From an uncultured Blautia sp. (GTDB lineage: Bacteria; Bacillota; Clostridia; Lachnospirales; Lachnospiraceae): DNA of 64,000 nt. The stretch lies in NCBI RefSeq assembly GCF_934371575.1, contig NZ_CAKRNY010000004.1, positions 1-64,000 on the forward strand. The letters are read 5' to 3'. Positions 10,099 through 17,186 of this stretch are shown here, piece after piece. A model generated the notes under the pieces. That model did no database searches, was not told the origin of the DNA, and saw nothing but the letters and a program-made list of their open reading frames with translations. Each line of letters starts with the position of its first letter. The stretch's first letter is position 1. A program made the translations under genes and the position numbers.

Positions 10099-10155
10099 CC
10101 CCAGTCAAGCGGATATTCGCAATCAATTTCGCTGCTTGCTTGATTCGGTTAAAAA

Positions 10156-10187
10156 GGGACTTCCCCGATATCACACAAAGAAGTCCC
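10156..10187 (+). terminator. Possible sigG terminator
   Basis: Stem GGGACTTC/GAAGTCCC with a 16-base loop lies 57 bases after the stop, followed by ATTTACATATTT. The large loop and poor T run make it weak. Confidence 0.4.
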
Positions 10188-10235
10188 ATTTACATATTTC
10201 ACATATTTCCACTTACATACAGTGTCTTATCTGTG

Positions 10236-11705
10236 TTATTCCAGTGCTTTCTCCAGCTCTTTTATCACAATCTTAAGTGCCTTGATTCTGGCATACTTTT
10301 TATCCACAGATTCCAGAATATGCCATGGTGCATAAGTAGTGCTTGTCTTAGCCAGCATTTCGTCAACTGCACCCTCATAAGCGTCCCATTTCTCGCGGTT
10401 GCGCCAGTCCTCATCTGTGATCTTCCACTGTTTTTCCGGATTGTTCTGGCGGTCTGTAAACCGGGCCAGCTGTGTATCTTTGTCAATCTGAACCCAGAAT
10501 TTGATGATCACAGCGCCCCAGTCGGACAGTTCCTTCTCAAATTCATTGATCTCGTTGTAGGCACGTTTCCAGTCGTTTTCGCTGCAAAAGCCCTCCAGCC
10601 GCTCTACCATTACACGGCCGTACCAGGTGCGGTCAAAGATGGCAATGTGACCGTCTTTCGGCAATCTTGTCCAGAAGCGCCAGAGGTAATGACGGGCTTT
10701 TTCGTGAGGCTCCGGACTGGCAATTGGATGAACTTCAAATCCACGGGGATCAAGTGCCTCTGTGATTCGCTTGATATTGCCGCCTTTTCCGGCTGCATCC
10801 CAGCCTTCGTAAGTGATGATCACCGGCACACGCTTGCGATACAGACGGTTATGCAGCTCGCCCAGCTTCTTCTGAAGATGTTTCAGCTCTTTCTTGTATT
10901 CTTCGTCTTCGATCACCTTGTCTGACAGTTCGATTTCAGAAAGCTTCGGCATTTTCTCAAGGGGAAAAACATTTGGGAGAAGCGGCGCGCTGTGAGCACT
11001 ATTCTGCAGGGCTACCTCAATATTGTTTACCATTGTCTCCAGAACTTGAAGCTCTGCAAAGTTCCGATCCTTCGCATCAATAATATACCATGGTGCAATA
11101 GACGTATTGGTGTCTGTCAGATAGCGGTCAAAAACCTTCTGGCAATGCTTGTAATGTTCATTCTGCCATTTGTCAAACTCGTCCACACGCCATTTGGTGT
11201 CCTGCTCTTTATGAAGCTTCTCAATACGTCTGGTCTGCTCTTTTTTGTCAATCTGCATGAAAAACTTCAGCACCAGATAGCCATTGTCTGTGAGCTGCCG
11301 CTCGAAATGCTTGATGCTGTCGATCCTTTTGGCATAATCCTCTTCTTCCAGGCCATTCAGGCAGTCTTTGCAGGTCTGCTCCATCCAGCCGGAATCCAGA
11401 AAGGTAAATTTACCGGCTTCCGGGATCTGATTGAAATAGCGGTACAGAAATGGTCTGCGAAGTTCGTCTTCTGTAGGCTTTGACATAGTTGCTACTTTAA
11501 AGAAACGGGGATCAATGTATTTAATCACCCTGCCGATAGTAGTTCCTTTGCCGGATGCACCCCATCCTTCAAAAAGCACCAGCACAGGCAGCTTGTGTTC
11601 TTTCAGCTTCATCTGCTGCTGGTACAGCTTCTCTCCGGCTTCTTTAATCCGTTTCTTCAATTCCTCTTTTTCCGGAATCTCTTCCGGGATCCAGGTTTTC
11701 AGCAT
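10236..11705 (-). CDS. Polyphosphate kinase 2, two-domain (polyphosphate:AMP phosphotransferase type)
   Basis: 489 aa made of two PPK2 domains. The first has Walker A GWGASGKG (47-54), the second GWDAAGKG (301-308). Such class II PPK2 enzymes phosphorylate AMP with polyphosphate. Only the C-terminal copy keeps the family's FDRTWYGR motif; the N-terminal copy reads LDSGW at that place, so the second domain is probably the catalytic one. The start at MLKTWIP has GAGGAGG upstream; 19 more in-frame residues upstream are unlikely to be translated. It stands alone, convergent with sigG and divergent from the LysE gene. Confidence 0.9.
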   Translation of the reverse strand: MLKTWIPEEIPEKEELKKRIKEAGEKLYQQQMKLKEHKLPVLVLFEGWGASGKGTTIGRVIKYIDPRFFKVATMSKPTEDELRRPFLYRYFNQIPEAGKFTFLDSGWMEQTCKDCLNGLEEEDYAKRIDSIKHFERQLTDNGYLVLKFFMQIDKKEQTRRIEKLHKEQDTKWRVDEFDKWQNEHYKHCQKVFDRYLTDTNTSIAPWYIIDAKDRNFAELQVLETMVNNIEVALQNSAHSAPLLPNVFPLEKMPKLSEIELSDKVIEDEEYKKELKHLQKKLGELHNRLYRKRVPVIITYEGWDAAGKGGNIKRITEALDPRGFEVHPIASPEPHEKARHYLWRFWTRLPKDGHIAIFDRTWYGRVMVERLEGFCSENDWKRAYNEINEFEKELSDWGAVIIKFWVQIDKDTQLARFTDRQNNPEKQWKITDEDWRNREKWDAYEGAVDEMLAKTSTTYAPWHILESVDKKYARIKALKIVIKELEKALE

Positions 11706-11973
11706 AAACACGTCCTCCTCACGTACTATTATTTTCAAACTTAAAATGATATTTTCTGTCAAAAGCAGGTTCTATTTTTTCATATCCATCTTATTTTCTG
11801 CATTATAACATATTCTTTCCCGTTTTGCATGAATTTAACAAACATTTAACCAAATTCAGATTGCAATTCAGCTATCCTGCAGCATCTTCTATACATCTCC
11901 ATATTTTTGTGTTATCATTATTAGTATATTTTCCCTAAATCAGATATTTAATTCTACCTAAGGAGGAAGTCCC

Positions 11974-12567
11974 ATGCCTTTATCCGTCTTCATAGAAATG
12001 ACCCTGTCTGCCATCCTCACCGTCTGGTCGCCTGGACCAAATAATATTCTTTTGCTGTCCACAGCCAGCAAATACGGCATTTCCGGTAATATCCGCTTTA
12101 TGACCGGAATCTGGAGCGGTTCTCTTACTTTGATGTGTCTTTCCGGACTGTTCTGCAGTACTCTTGGAAAAATCATTCCGGGAGTCCAGCCGGTTATGAA
12201 ATATCTTGGCGCAGCTTATATCCTTTATCTTGCCTGGAAAACCTGGAAAAGGCTTCCGCCTTCCGGCAATGTCCAGGACAAAAAGCCAACCTGGATCATG
12301 GGATTCTTCCTGCAGCTGATAAATGTAAAGATCATCATCTATGGCCTGACTATGTTTTCTGCCTATGTCCTGCCCTATGAAACAAGGATTCCTGTGCTGT
12401 TTTGCTTCGCAGTATACCTGATGTTTCTCGGTGCTCTTGGAAATCTGATCTGGGCTTTTGCAGGAAATATACTGAAAAGATTCTACAGCAGCCATTATAA
12501 ACTGATGAATGGAATCATGGCCTTACTTCTGGTGTGGTGCTCTCTCAGGATTACCGGGCTGCTGTAA
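11974..12567 (+). CDS. LysE/RhtB-family amino acid exporter
   Basis: 197 aa, hydrophobic, with six probable membrane segments. The early SPGPNN motif is characteristic of the LysE/RhtB superfamily, which exports amino acids or small amphiphiles. The ribosome site is AAGGAGG. Substrate cannot be assigned from sequence. It is monocistronic, and its 3' end faces the terminator of the convergent TRAP operon. Confidence 0.88.
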   Translation: MPLSVFIEMTLSAILTVWSPGPNNILLLSTASKYGISGNIRFMTGIWSGSLTLMCLSGLFCSTLGKIIPGVQPVMKYLGAAYILYLAWKTWKRLPPSGNVQDKKPTWIMGFFLQLINVKIIIYGLTMFSAYVLPYETRIPVLFCFAVYLMFLGALGNLIWAFAGNILKRFYSSHYKLMNGIMALLLVWCSLRITGLL

Positions 12568-12609
12568 GATACTCCTGTCCGCATTTACCCCGCCATCCGT
12601 AATTGACCG

Positions 12610-12655
12610 AAAAAAACACCTCCCGGAATGTGTTTCGTATCCACATTCCGGGAGG
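12610..12655 (-). terminator. Terminator of the TRAP operon
   Basis: A perfect 14-bp stem (CCTCCCGGAATGTG with CACATTCCGGGAGG) is followed on the minus strand by GTGTTTTTT. It can also stop the convergent LysE transcript. Confidence 0.9.
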
Positions 12656-12720
12656 CGTCTATTGGGGCACTATTCGATTTATAGTCATATGCACCGGGGG
12701 ATGATGCACATTCTCGCAGT

Positions 12721-14646
12721 TTACTTGAAGGCGTCTACCAGCTCCTGACCATCGTCATAGCCCTGGTTCTTCAGTTCTTTTACAAACCACTCATCTACTC
12801 CCTCCACAGCTTTTTTGAAGGAATCAATGTCCATATCTTCCTTTGCGGTAAAGGTCACACCGTTTTTCTCTTCCCAGCGGTTCATAATCTCGGCATCACC
12901 GGAACGGTTAATATAACGCTCGTATTCCACTGCCATTCTTCCGGCTTTGTCTACAACCTCCTGCTGCTCCGGTGTAAGTCCGTCATAAATATCCTGGTTG
13001 ATACAGAAGAACAGACAATCGTAGATGGCATCCCACATGGAACAGTATGGCTGAACCTCCTGTACGCTGGCAGCATCAACTGCAGGCAGTGGATTCTCCT
13101 GTCCCTCAACGGTGTTCTGCTGAAGGGCTGTGTAAGTCTCAGACCAGTTCAGATTGGTTGCGTCTGCTCCCCATCTCTTATAACATTCCATAAGAAGATT
13201 GGAACCGGCAACACGGATTTTCAGGTTCTTCATATCATCCACGGATTTTACTTCGCGGACACTGTTTGTCAGCTCACGGAAACCGTTTTCTGCAATACCC
13301 ATGCAGTGCAGTCCGTATTCACTGAGGATTTCTTTCATCTTATCTCCTGCAGCACCGTCGAATTTGGCATCTGCATCTTCCACAGAATCATAAACAAACG
13401 GCAGGGAGACTACGTTAAATCTTGGGTCAAAGGCTGAATAGATCAGGTTGGAATGCATGGAAATCTGCACCGGATCTCCATTCATCAGCGCCTGGATACC
13501 CTCGGACTGGTTTCCGTTGGTCAGCTGGTCTGCTGCATAAATATTTACCTTTACTTTTCCTCCTGTAGCCTTCTCCATCAGCTCGCCAAACTTACGTCCG
13601 CCTTCAGCCCAGGTTGAGGTCTCTGTTGTGGAGCATGCAAAGTTCCAGGTGGTTTCTTCCCAGCCAAGGTCGCTGTAATCACCGATTCCGGTAAATGTCT
13701 CTACCAGCTCTTCTGCATCATCATAGCCCTGGTTCTTCAGTTCCTCAATGAACCATTCATCAATGCCGTCTACAGCCTCCTTGAAGGAGTCAATGTCCAT
13801 ATCCTCTTTTGCGGTAAAGGTCACACCGTTTTTCTCTTCCCAGCGGTTCATAATTTTCTCATCACCGGAACGATTGATGTAACGCTCGTATTCTACAGCT
13901 TTCTGTCCTGCCTCATCTACAACAGCCTGCTGTTCAGGAGTCAGTCCATCATAGATTTCCTGGTTGATACAGAAGAACAGACAGTCATAGATAGCATCCC
14001 ACATGGAGCAATATGGCTGAACCTCCTGTACGCTGGCTGCATCAATTGCAGGAAGCGGGTTCTCCTGTCCCTCAACGGTATTCTGCTGAAGGGCTGTGTA
14101 GGTCTCAGACCAGTTCAGATTGGTTGCATCTGCGCCCCATCTCTTATAGCATTCCATAAGAAGATTGGAACCGGCAACACGGATTTTCAGGTTCTTCATA
14201 TCGTCTACGGATTTTACTTCGCGGACACTGTTTGTCAGCTCACGGAAACCGTTTTCTGCAATACCCATGCAGTGCAGTCCGTACTCGCTGAGGATTTCTT
14301 TTAATTTCTCACCGGCTTCTCCGTCAAATTTAGCATCTGCATCTTCCACAGAATCATAAATAAACGGCAGGGAAACTACGTTAAATCTTGGGTCAAAGGC
14401 TGAATAGATCAAGTTGGAATGCATGGAAATCTGTACCGGATCTCCGTTCATCAGCGCCTGGATTCCCTCGGACTGATTTCCGTTAGTCAGCTGGTCAGCT
14501 GCATAAATATTTACTTTTACTTTTCCTCCTGTGGCCTTTTCCATCAGCTCGCCAAACTTACGTCCGCCGTCAGCCCAGGTAGAGGTCTCCGTTGTGGAGC
14601 ATGCAAAGTTCCAAGTGGTTTCTTCCCAGCCGAGGTCACTGTAATC
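12721..14646 (-). repeat. Tandem duplication of the DctP domain (966-bp period)
   Basis: Two head-to-tail copies, 14646-13681 and 13680-12721, encode the two substrate-binding domains. The period is exactly 322 codons. Differences are scattered and mostly conservative at the protein level (for example Asp/Glu, Ile/Val), with many synonymous changes, so the copies are related but not a fresh identical duplication. Confidence 0.95.
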
Positions 14647-16038
14647 TGCGATCTCGTTGAAGGACTGATTCTCATCTCCTGCGGCGGTGGCAGTCAGAGA
14701 ACTGCTGTTGTCAGAAGAAGCATCACCGGAATAAGCACCGTTCTTTGCAAGAGCCCTTGGAAGAGCTGTTGACGTTACAGGAACGTATGTAACTACAAGA
14801 AGCACTACAATACAAGCTGCAAGCATAGGCATAACTGCTTTGGAAATCTCCTGAAGGGTTACTTCCATGCCTTTTTTGATCTTGATTCCAATGGCTACAA
14901 ACAGGTTAACTCCAACAGGAGGTGTTACCTGTCCGATTGCAAGATTTACAGTTGCCAGAACACCAAAGGCAACCACGTCATATCCAAGTGCTTTACATAC
15001 CGGAAGCATAACCGGAATGAAAATATACATTGCAGAGTTTGCATCGATAAAGCAGCCTGCGATCAGGAAGATCACGTTTACGATCAGAAGGAAGGTAAAC
15101 TGGTTATGTGCAATGCTTCCAAGCAATTCAGAAGCTGCATTTGCAATACCGAATTTTGTACATACATAGGAAAACAAGGAAGCGCATGCTACGATCAGCA
15201 TGATTCCTCCAGTTGTTTTTGCTGAATCCACGCAAAGCTCAAACAGGTCTTTCAGCTTTACTTCACGGTAGATCACCATACCCACAAACAGACCGTATAC
15301 AACAGATACAGCCGCTGCCTCAGTAGGGGTAAAGATACCGCCGTAAATACCGCCAAGAATGATAATCGGCATTAAGAATCCCCAGAAAGCATCCTTAAAT
15401 GCATCCCAGCGCTCTTTTGCAGTGGCTTTCTTCTGGGCTGGCTGAATGCCTTTTCTTCTGGCTTCTACCATAACAACGATTACAAGGGCAACACCCATGA
15501 GAATTCCAGGTACAATTCCAGCCATGAACATATCTGCAATGGAGACACCTGTAATGGAGGCATACACAACGAATGCGATACTTGGCGGAATGACAATGGC
15601 AATGGAACTTGAGGTGGCCATCAATGCTGTGGAAAATGGTGCGCTAAAGCCGCCTCTTTCCACCATAGCCGGCACCAGGACTGCTCCAAGAGCTGCTACT
15701 GTGGCAGGACCGGAACCGGAGATTGCGCCGAAGAAGCAGGCTACGATAACGCACACGATTGCGATACCGCCTCTTCTGTGGCCTACGCAGGTATCAACAA
15801 ATTTTACAAGTCTTTTCGAAATTCCGGCTTTTGCCATAATGTTACCGGAAAGTACGAAAAACGGGATTGCCAGAAGCAGGAATTTACTGATTCCGGCATA
15901 CATATTTGTTGCAACAATGGTGAGGGAGGTTCCGGAGTACAAAATGGCACATACGGAAGACAGGCCAAGACAGATTGCAATGGGAACGCCCAGGATCAGG
16001 AAAATAAAAAATGAAATAAAAAGAACTGCACTTATCAT
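12721..16038 (-). CDS. TRAP transporter: DctM permease fused to two tandem DctP substrate-binding domains
   Basis: 1105 aa, about 2.6 times the usual DctM length. Residues 1 to about 425 are a complete DctM large permease with about 12 hydrophobic segments and the conserved GAISGSGPATVAAL motif. A Ser/Ala/Asp/Asn-rich linker (about 426-464) leads into DctP copy A (465-786) and copy B (787-1105), each starting DYSDLGWEETTWNF. Both copies keep the family's carboxylate-binding Arg segment (NLKIRV) and VEGQENPLP motif. The two DctP copies are over 90% identical. TRAP systems normally use a separate soluble or lipid-anchored binding protein; here both domains would be tethered outside the membrane. 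The start abuts the dctQ stop and has a GGAGG site. The reading frame is open throughout. Confidence 0.93.
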   Translation of the reverse strand: MISAVLFISFFIFLILGVPIAICLGLSSVCAILYSGTSLTIVATNMYAGISKFLLLAIPFFVLSGNIMAKAGISKRLVKFVDTCVGHRRGGIAIVCVIVACFFGAISGSGPATVAALGAVLVPAMVERGGFSAPFSTALMATSSSIAIVIPPSIAFVVYASITGVSIADMFMAGIVPGILMGVALVIVVMVEARRKGIQPAQKKATAKERWDAFKDAFWGFLMPIIILGGIYGGIFTPTEAAAVSVVYGLFVGMVIYREVKLKDLFELCVDSAKTTGGIMLIVACASLFSYVCTKFGIANAASELLGSIAHNQFTFLLIVNVIFLIAGCFIDANSAMYIFIPVMLPVCKALGYDVVAFGVLATVNLAIGQVTPPVGVNLFVAIGIKIKKGMEVTLQEISKAVMPMLAACIVVLLVVTYVPVTSTALPRALAKNGAYSGDASSDNSSSLTATAAGDENQSFNEIADYSDLGWEETTWNFACSTTETSTWADGGRKFGELMEKATGGKVKVNIYAADQLTNGNQSEGIQALMNGDPVQISMHSNLIYSAFDPRFNVVSLPFIYDSVEDADAKFDGEAGEKLKEILSEYGLHCMGIAENGFRELTNSVREVKSVDDMKNLKIRVAGSNLLMECYKRWGADATNLNWSETYTALQQNTVEGQENPLPAIDAASVQEVQPYCSMWDAIYDCLFFCINQEIYDGLTPEQQAVVDEAGQKAVEYERYINRSGDEKIMNRWEEKNGVTFTAKEDMDIDSFKEAVDGIDEWFIEELKNQGYDDAEELVETFTGIGDYSDLGWEETTWNFACSTTETSTWAEGGRKFGELMEKATGGKVKVNIYAADQLTNGNQSEGIQALMNGDPVQISMHSNLIYSAFDPRFNVVSLPFVYDSVEDADAKFDGAAGDKMKEILSEYGLHCMGIAENGFRELTNSVREVKSVDDMKNLKIRVAGSNLLMECYKRWGADATNLNWSETYTALQQNTVEGQENPLPAVDAASVQEVQPYCSMWDAIYDCLFFCINQDIYDGLTPEQQEVVDKAGRMAVEYERYINRSGDAEIMNRWEEKNGVTFTAKEDMDIDSFKKAVEGVDEWFVKELKNQGYDDGQELVDAFK

Positions 16039-16536
16039 TTATTTATCCTCCTTTTTCAGATTGCCTGTACAATAGTCAAGACAGTATTCAATAAAATGTA
16101 AGATCATACATCCTGATCCGATTGGCACAAAGGACCAGAAGATCCACTCTGGCCAGTTCAGGACAAATGTCCTTTTTCCGTTTTCCAGCTGTGTGATTAC
16201 TTTGTCCATACCAAACCAGAATAAAATGGCAGTAAAAATAATGCACAGAACAGTGGTAAGGATAACTGACGGTTTTTTCAGTTTCTCGGGAAGACGGTCT
16301 GTTACAAGTGACAGATTCACCAGCTCTCCTTCCCTGCATGCAAGTGCTGCAGCCATTAAGGTGATCAGTACAAAGACTGCAACTACAAGTTCCTCGGTAA
16401 AGGACCAGGAACGGTGGATGACTTTACGGGAAAATACATTTCCTACAGTCAGAACCAGGATCAGCAACGTGGACACCACAAGAATACAGTTTTCAACTGC
16501 TGCTACTCCATTCATGATTTTTTTGAAGACTTTCAT
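16039..16536 (-). CDS. TRAP transporter small permease DctQ
   Basis: 165 aa with four hydrophobic segments, the normal DctQ architecture. The first segment begins VENCILVVSTLLILVLTV and the conserved REGELVNL-type segment lies mid-protein. It pairs with the DctM-DctP-DctP fusion, whose start codon directly follows its stop. AAGGAGGAGAGAG precedes the ATG. It is the first gene after the T-box leader. Confidence 0.93.
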   Translation of the reverse strand: MKVFKKIMNGVAAVENCILVVSTLLILVLTVGNVFSRKVIHRSWSFTEELVVAVFVLITLMAAALACREGELVNLSLVTDRLPEKLKKPSVILTTVLCIIFTAILFWFGMDKVITQLENGKRTFVLNWPEWIFWSFVPIGSGCMILHFIEYCLDYCTGNLKKEDK

Positions 16537-16552
16537 GCTCTCTCCTCCTTGG

Positions 16553-16672
16553 GTTACTGTTCACTTCGTTCACAGTAACCGCTTCGCGGAATACTACCTG
16601 TGAACAGTTACTTTGACTTTCTTGTCTGGTTTTCGTCTTTCGTAAAATGGAAATGTCTGCTGTTGCAGACAT
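16553..16672 (-). repeat. Hairpin-rich block between T-box terminator and dctQ
   Basis: The 200-bp untranslated stretch between the leader terminator and dctQ holds a GTTACTGT/ACAGTAAC dyad (16553-16579), a third related copy GTGAACAGTTAC (16600-16611), and a perfect ATGTCTGC-TGTT-GCAGACAT hairpin (16653-16672). The first dyad ends just upstream of the dctQ ribosome site. No coding region is apparent. It may stabilise or tune the mRNA, or be a mobile palindromic repeat. Confidence 0.6.
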
Positions 16673-16735
16673 CTTTATACGTGAAAGGTCAGCTGTTCCG
16701 CACCGCTGTGCAGCCGCAGTCCGGGACTTTCACAC

Positions 16736-17075
16736 AAAAAAGGCCCGTCCCCAAACTAGGGACGGACCATATTAGACCGTAACCACCCTGTTTCTCCTTT
16801 GAAACAAGTACGAAAAGACAACGTACCGACATACGCGATTCCGGTAACGGGGAACGGCCGTGGAAACCTACTTGACATTTCTCTTCATCTGATACCCTGA
16901 AACAGGCTGTAGCTTATGAAGCTTTCGGCTTCCCTTCTCAGGGATGATCTTCAAAACAGACCGGATACTGCATTCCACCACCGCAGCTCTCTGTAAACCA
17001 GGTTTCTCTGTTCTTACTGCTTCCCTTCAAGGAATTTAGTTCTTTTAAGTTTTACTTCTTTAACGAACTAAAGCC
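16736..17075 (-). promoter_or_regulatory. T-box leader with predicted Ile (ATC) specifier, controlling the TRAP operon
   Basis: Read on the minus strand, this leader contains the T-box landmarks in order: an AGTA/GAA loop-E motif, the AGAGAGCTGC-GGTGGTG distal Stem I segment, the specifier-loop sequence GAAGATCATCCC, and the antiterminator T-box AACAGGGTGGTTACGG (16776-16793). A Rho-independent terminator (16742-16768, GGTCCGTCCC/GGGACGGGCC, then T6) follows. By the usual register the specifier is ATC at 16946-16948, followed by A. The TGGT in the T-box bulge pairs with a tRNA of discriminator A, as in tRNA-Ile, and argues against the alternative reading GAT (Asp, discriminator G). Uncharged tRNA would permit readthrough into dctQ and the fusion gene. 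No other gene intervenes. Confidence 0.85.
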
Positions 17076-17104
17076 ATTTTACTACCAAACTATTTTCATG
17101 TCAA
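17076..17104 (-). promoter_or_regulatory. Promoter of the T-box leader
   Basis: TTGACA (17099-17104) and TAAAAT (17076-17081) are separated by 17 bp and read into the T-box leader. Confidence 0.8.
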
Positions 17105-17159
17105 GCATAATTATACATTTTTTATTTTCCCGGAAGGACATCTGTTTTCCGCCGGCAAA

Positions 17160-17186
17160 CTAGAGCATGTTTGAAGCACGCTCTAG
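17160..17186 (-). terminator. Terminator of the glycopolymer/ABC exporter operon
   Basis: A ten-base stem (CTAGAGCGTG/CATGCTCTAG on the minus strand, one wobble) overlaps the stop codon of the last ABC gene and is followed by TTTGCC. It separates the operon from the T-box unit downstream. Confidence 0.65.

Noticed and set aside
10095-10925. 276-codon open frame on the plus strand
   Set aside because: It is antisense to the PPK2 gene, whose motifs are clear; no ribosome site and no recognisable protein.
12721-14646. DctP duplication as an assembly error
   Set aside because: The copies differ at many synonymous and some nonsynonymous positions, so they are not one stretch counted twice. Long-read confirmation would still be useful.
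16946-16949. Reading the T-box specifier as GAT (Asp)
   Set aside because: GAT would be followed by C rather than the usual purine, and the T-box TGGT needs a tRNA with discriminator A, whereas tRNA-Asp carries G.
16801-17070. The region before dctQ as a 6S-like or other free small RNA
   Set aside because: The ordered T-box motifs and the downstream terminator explain the conserved-looking segments better.
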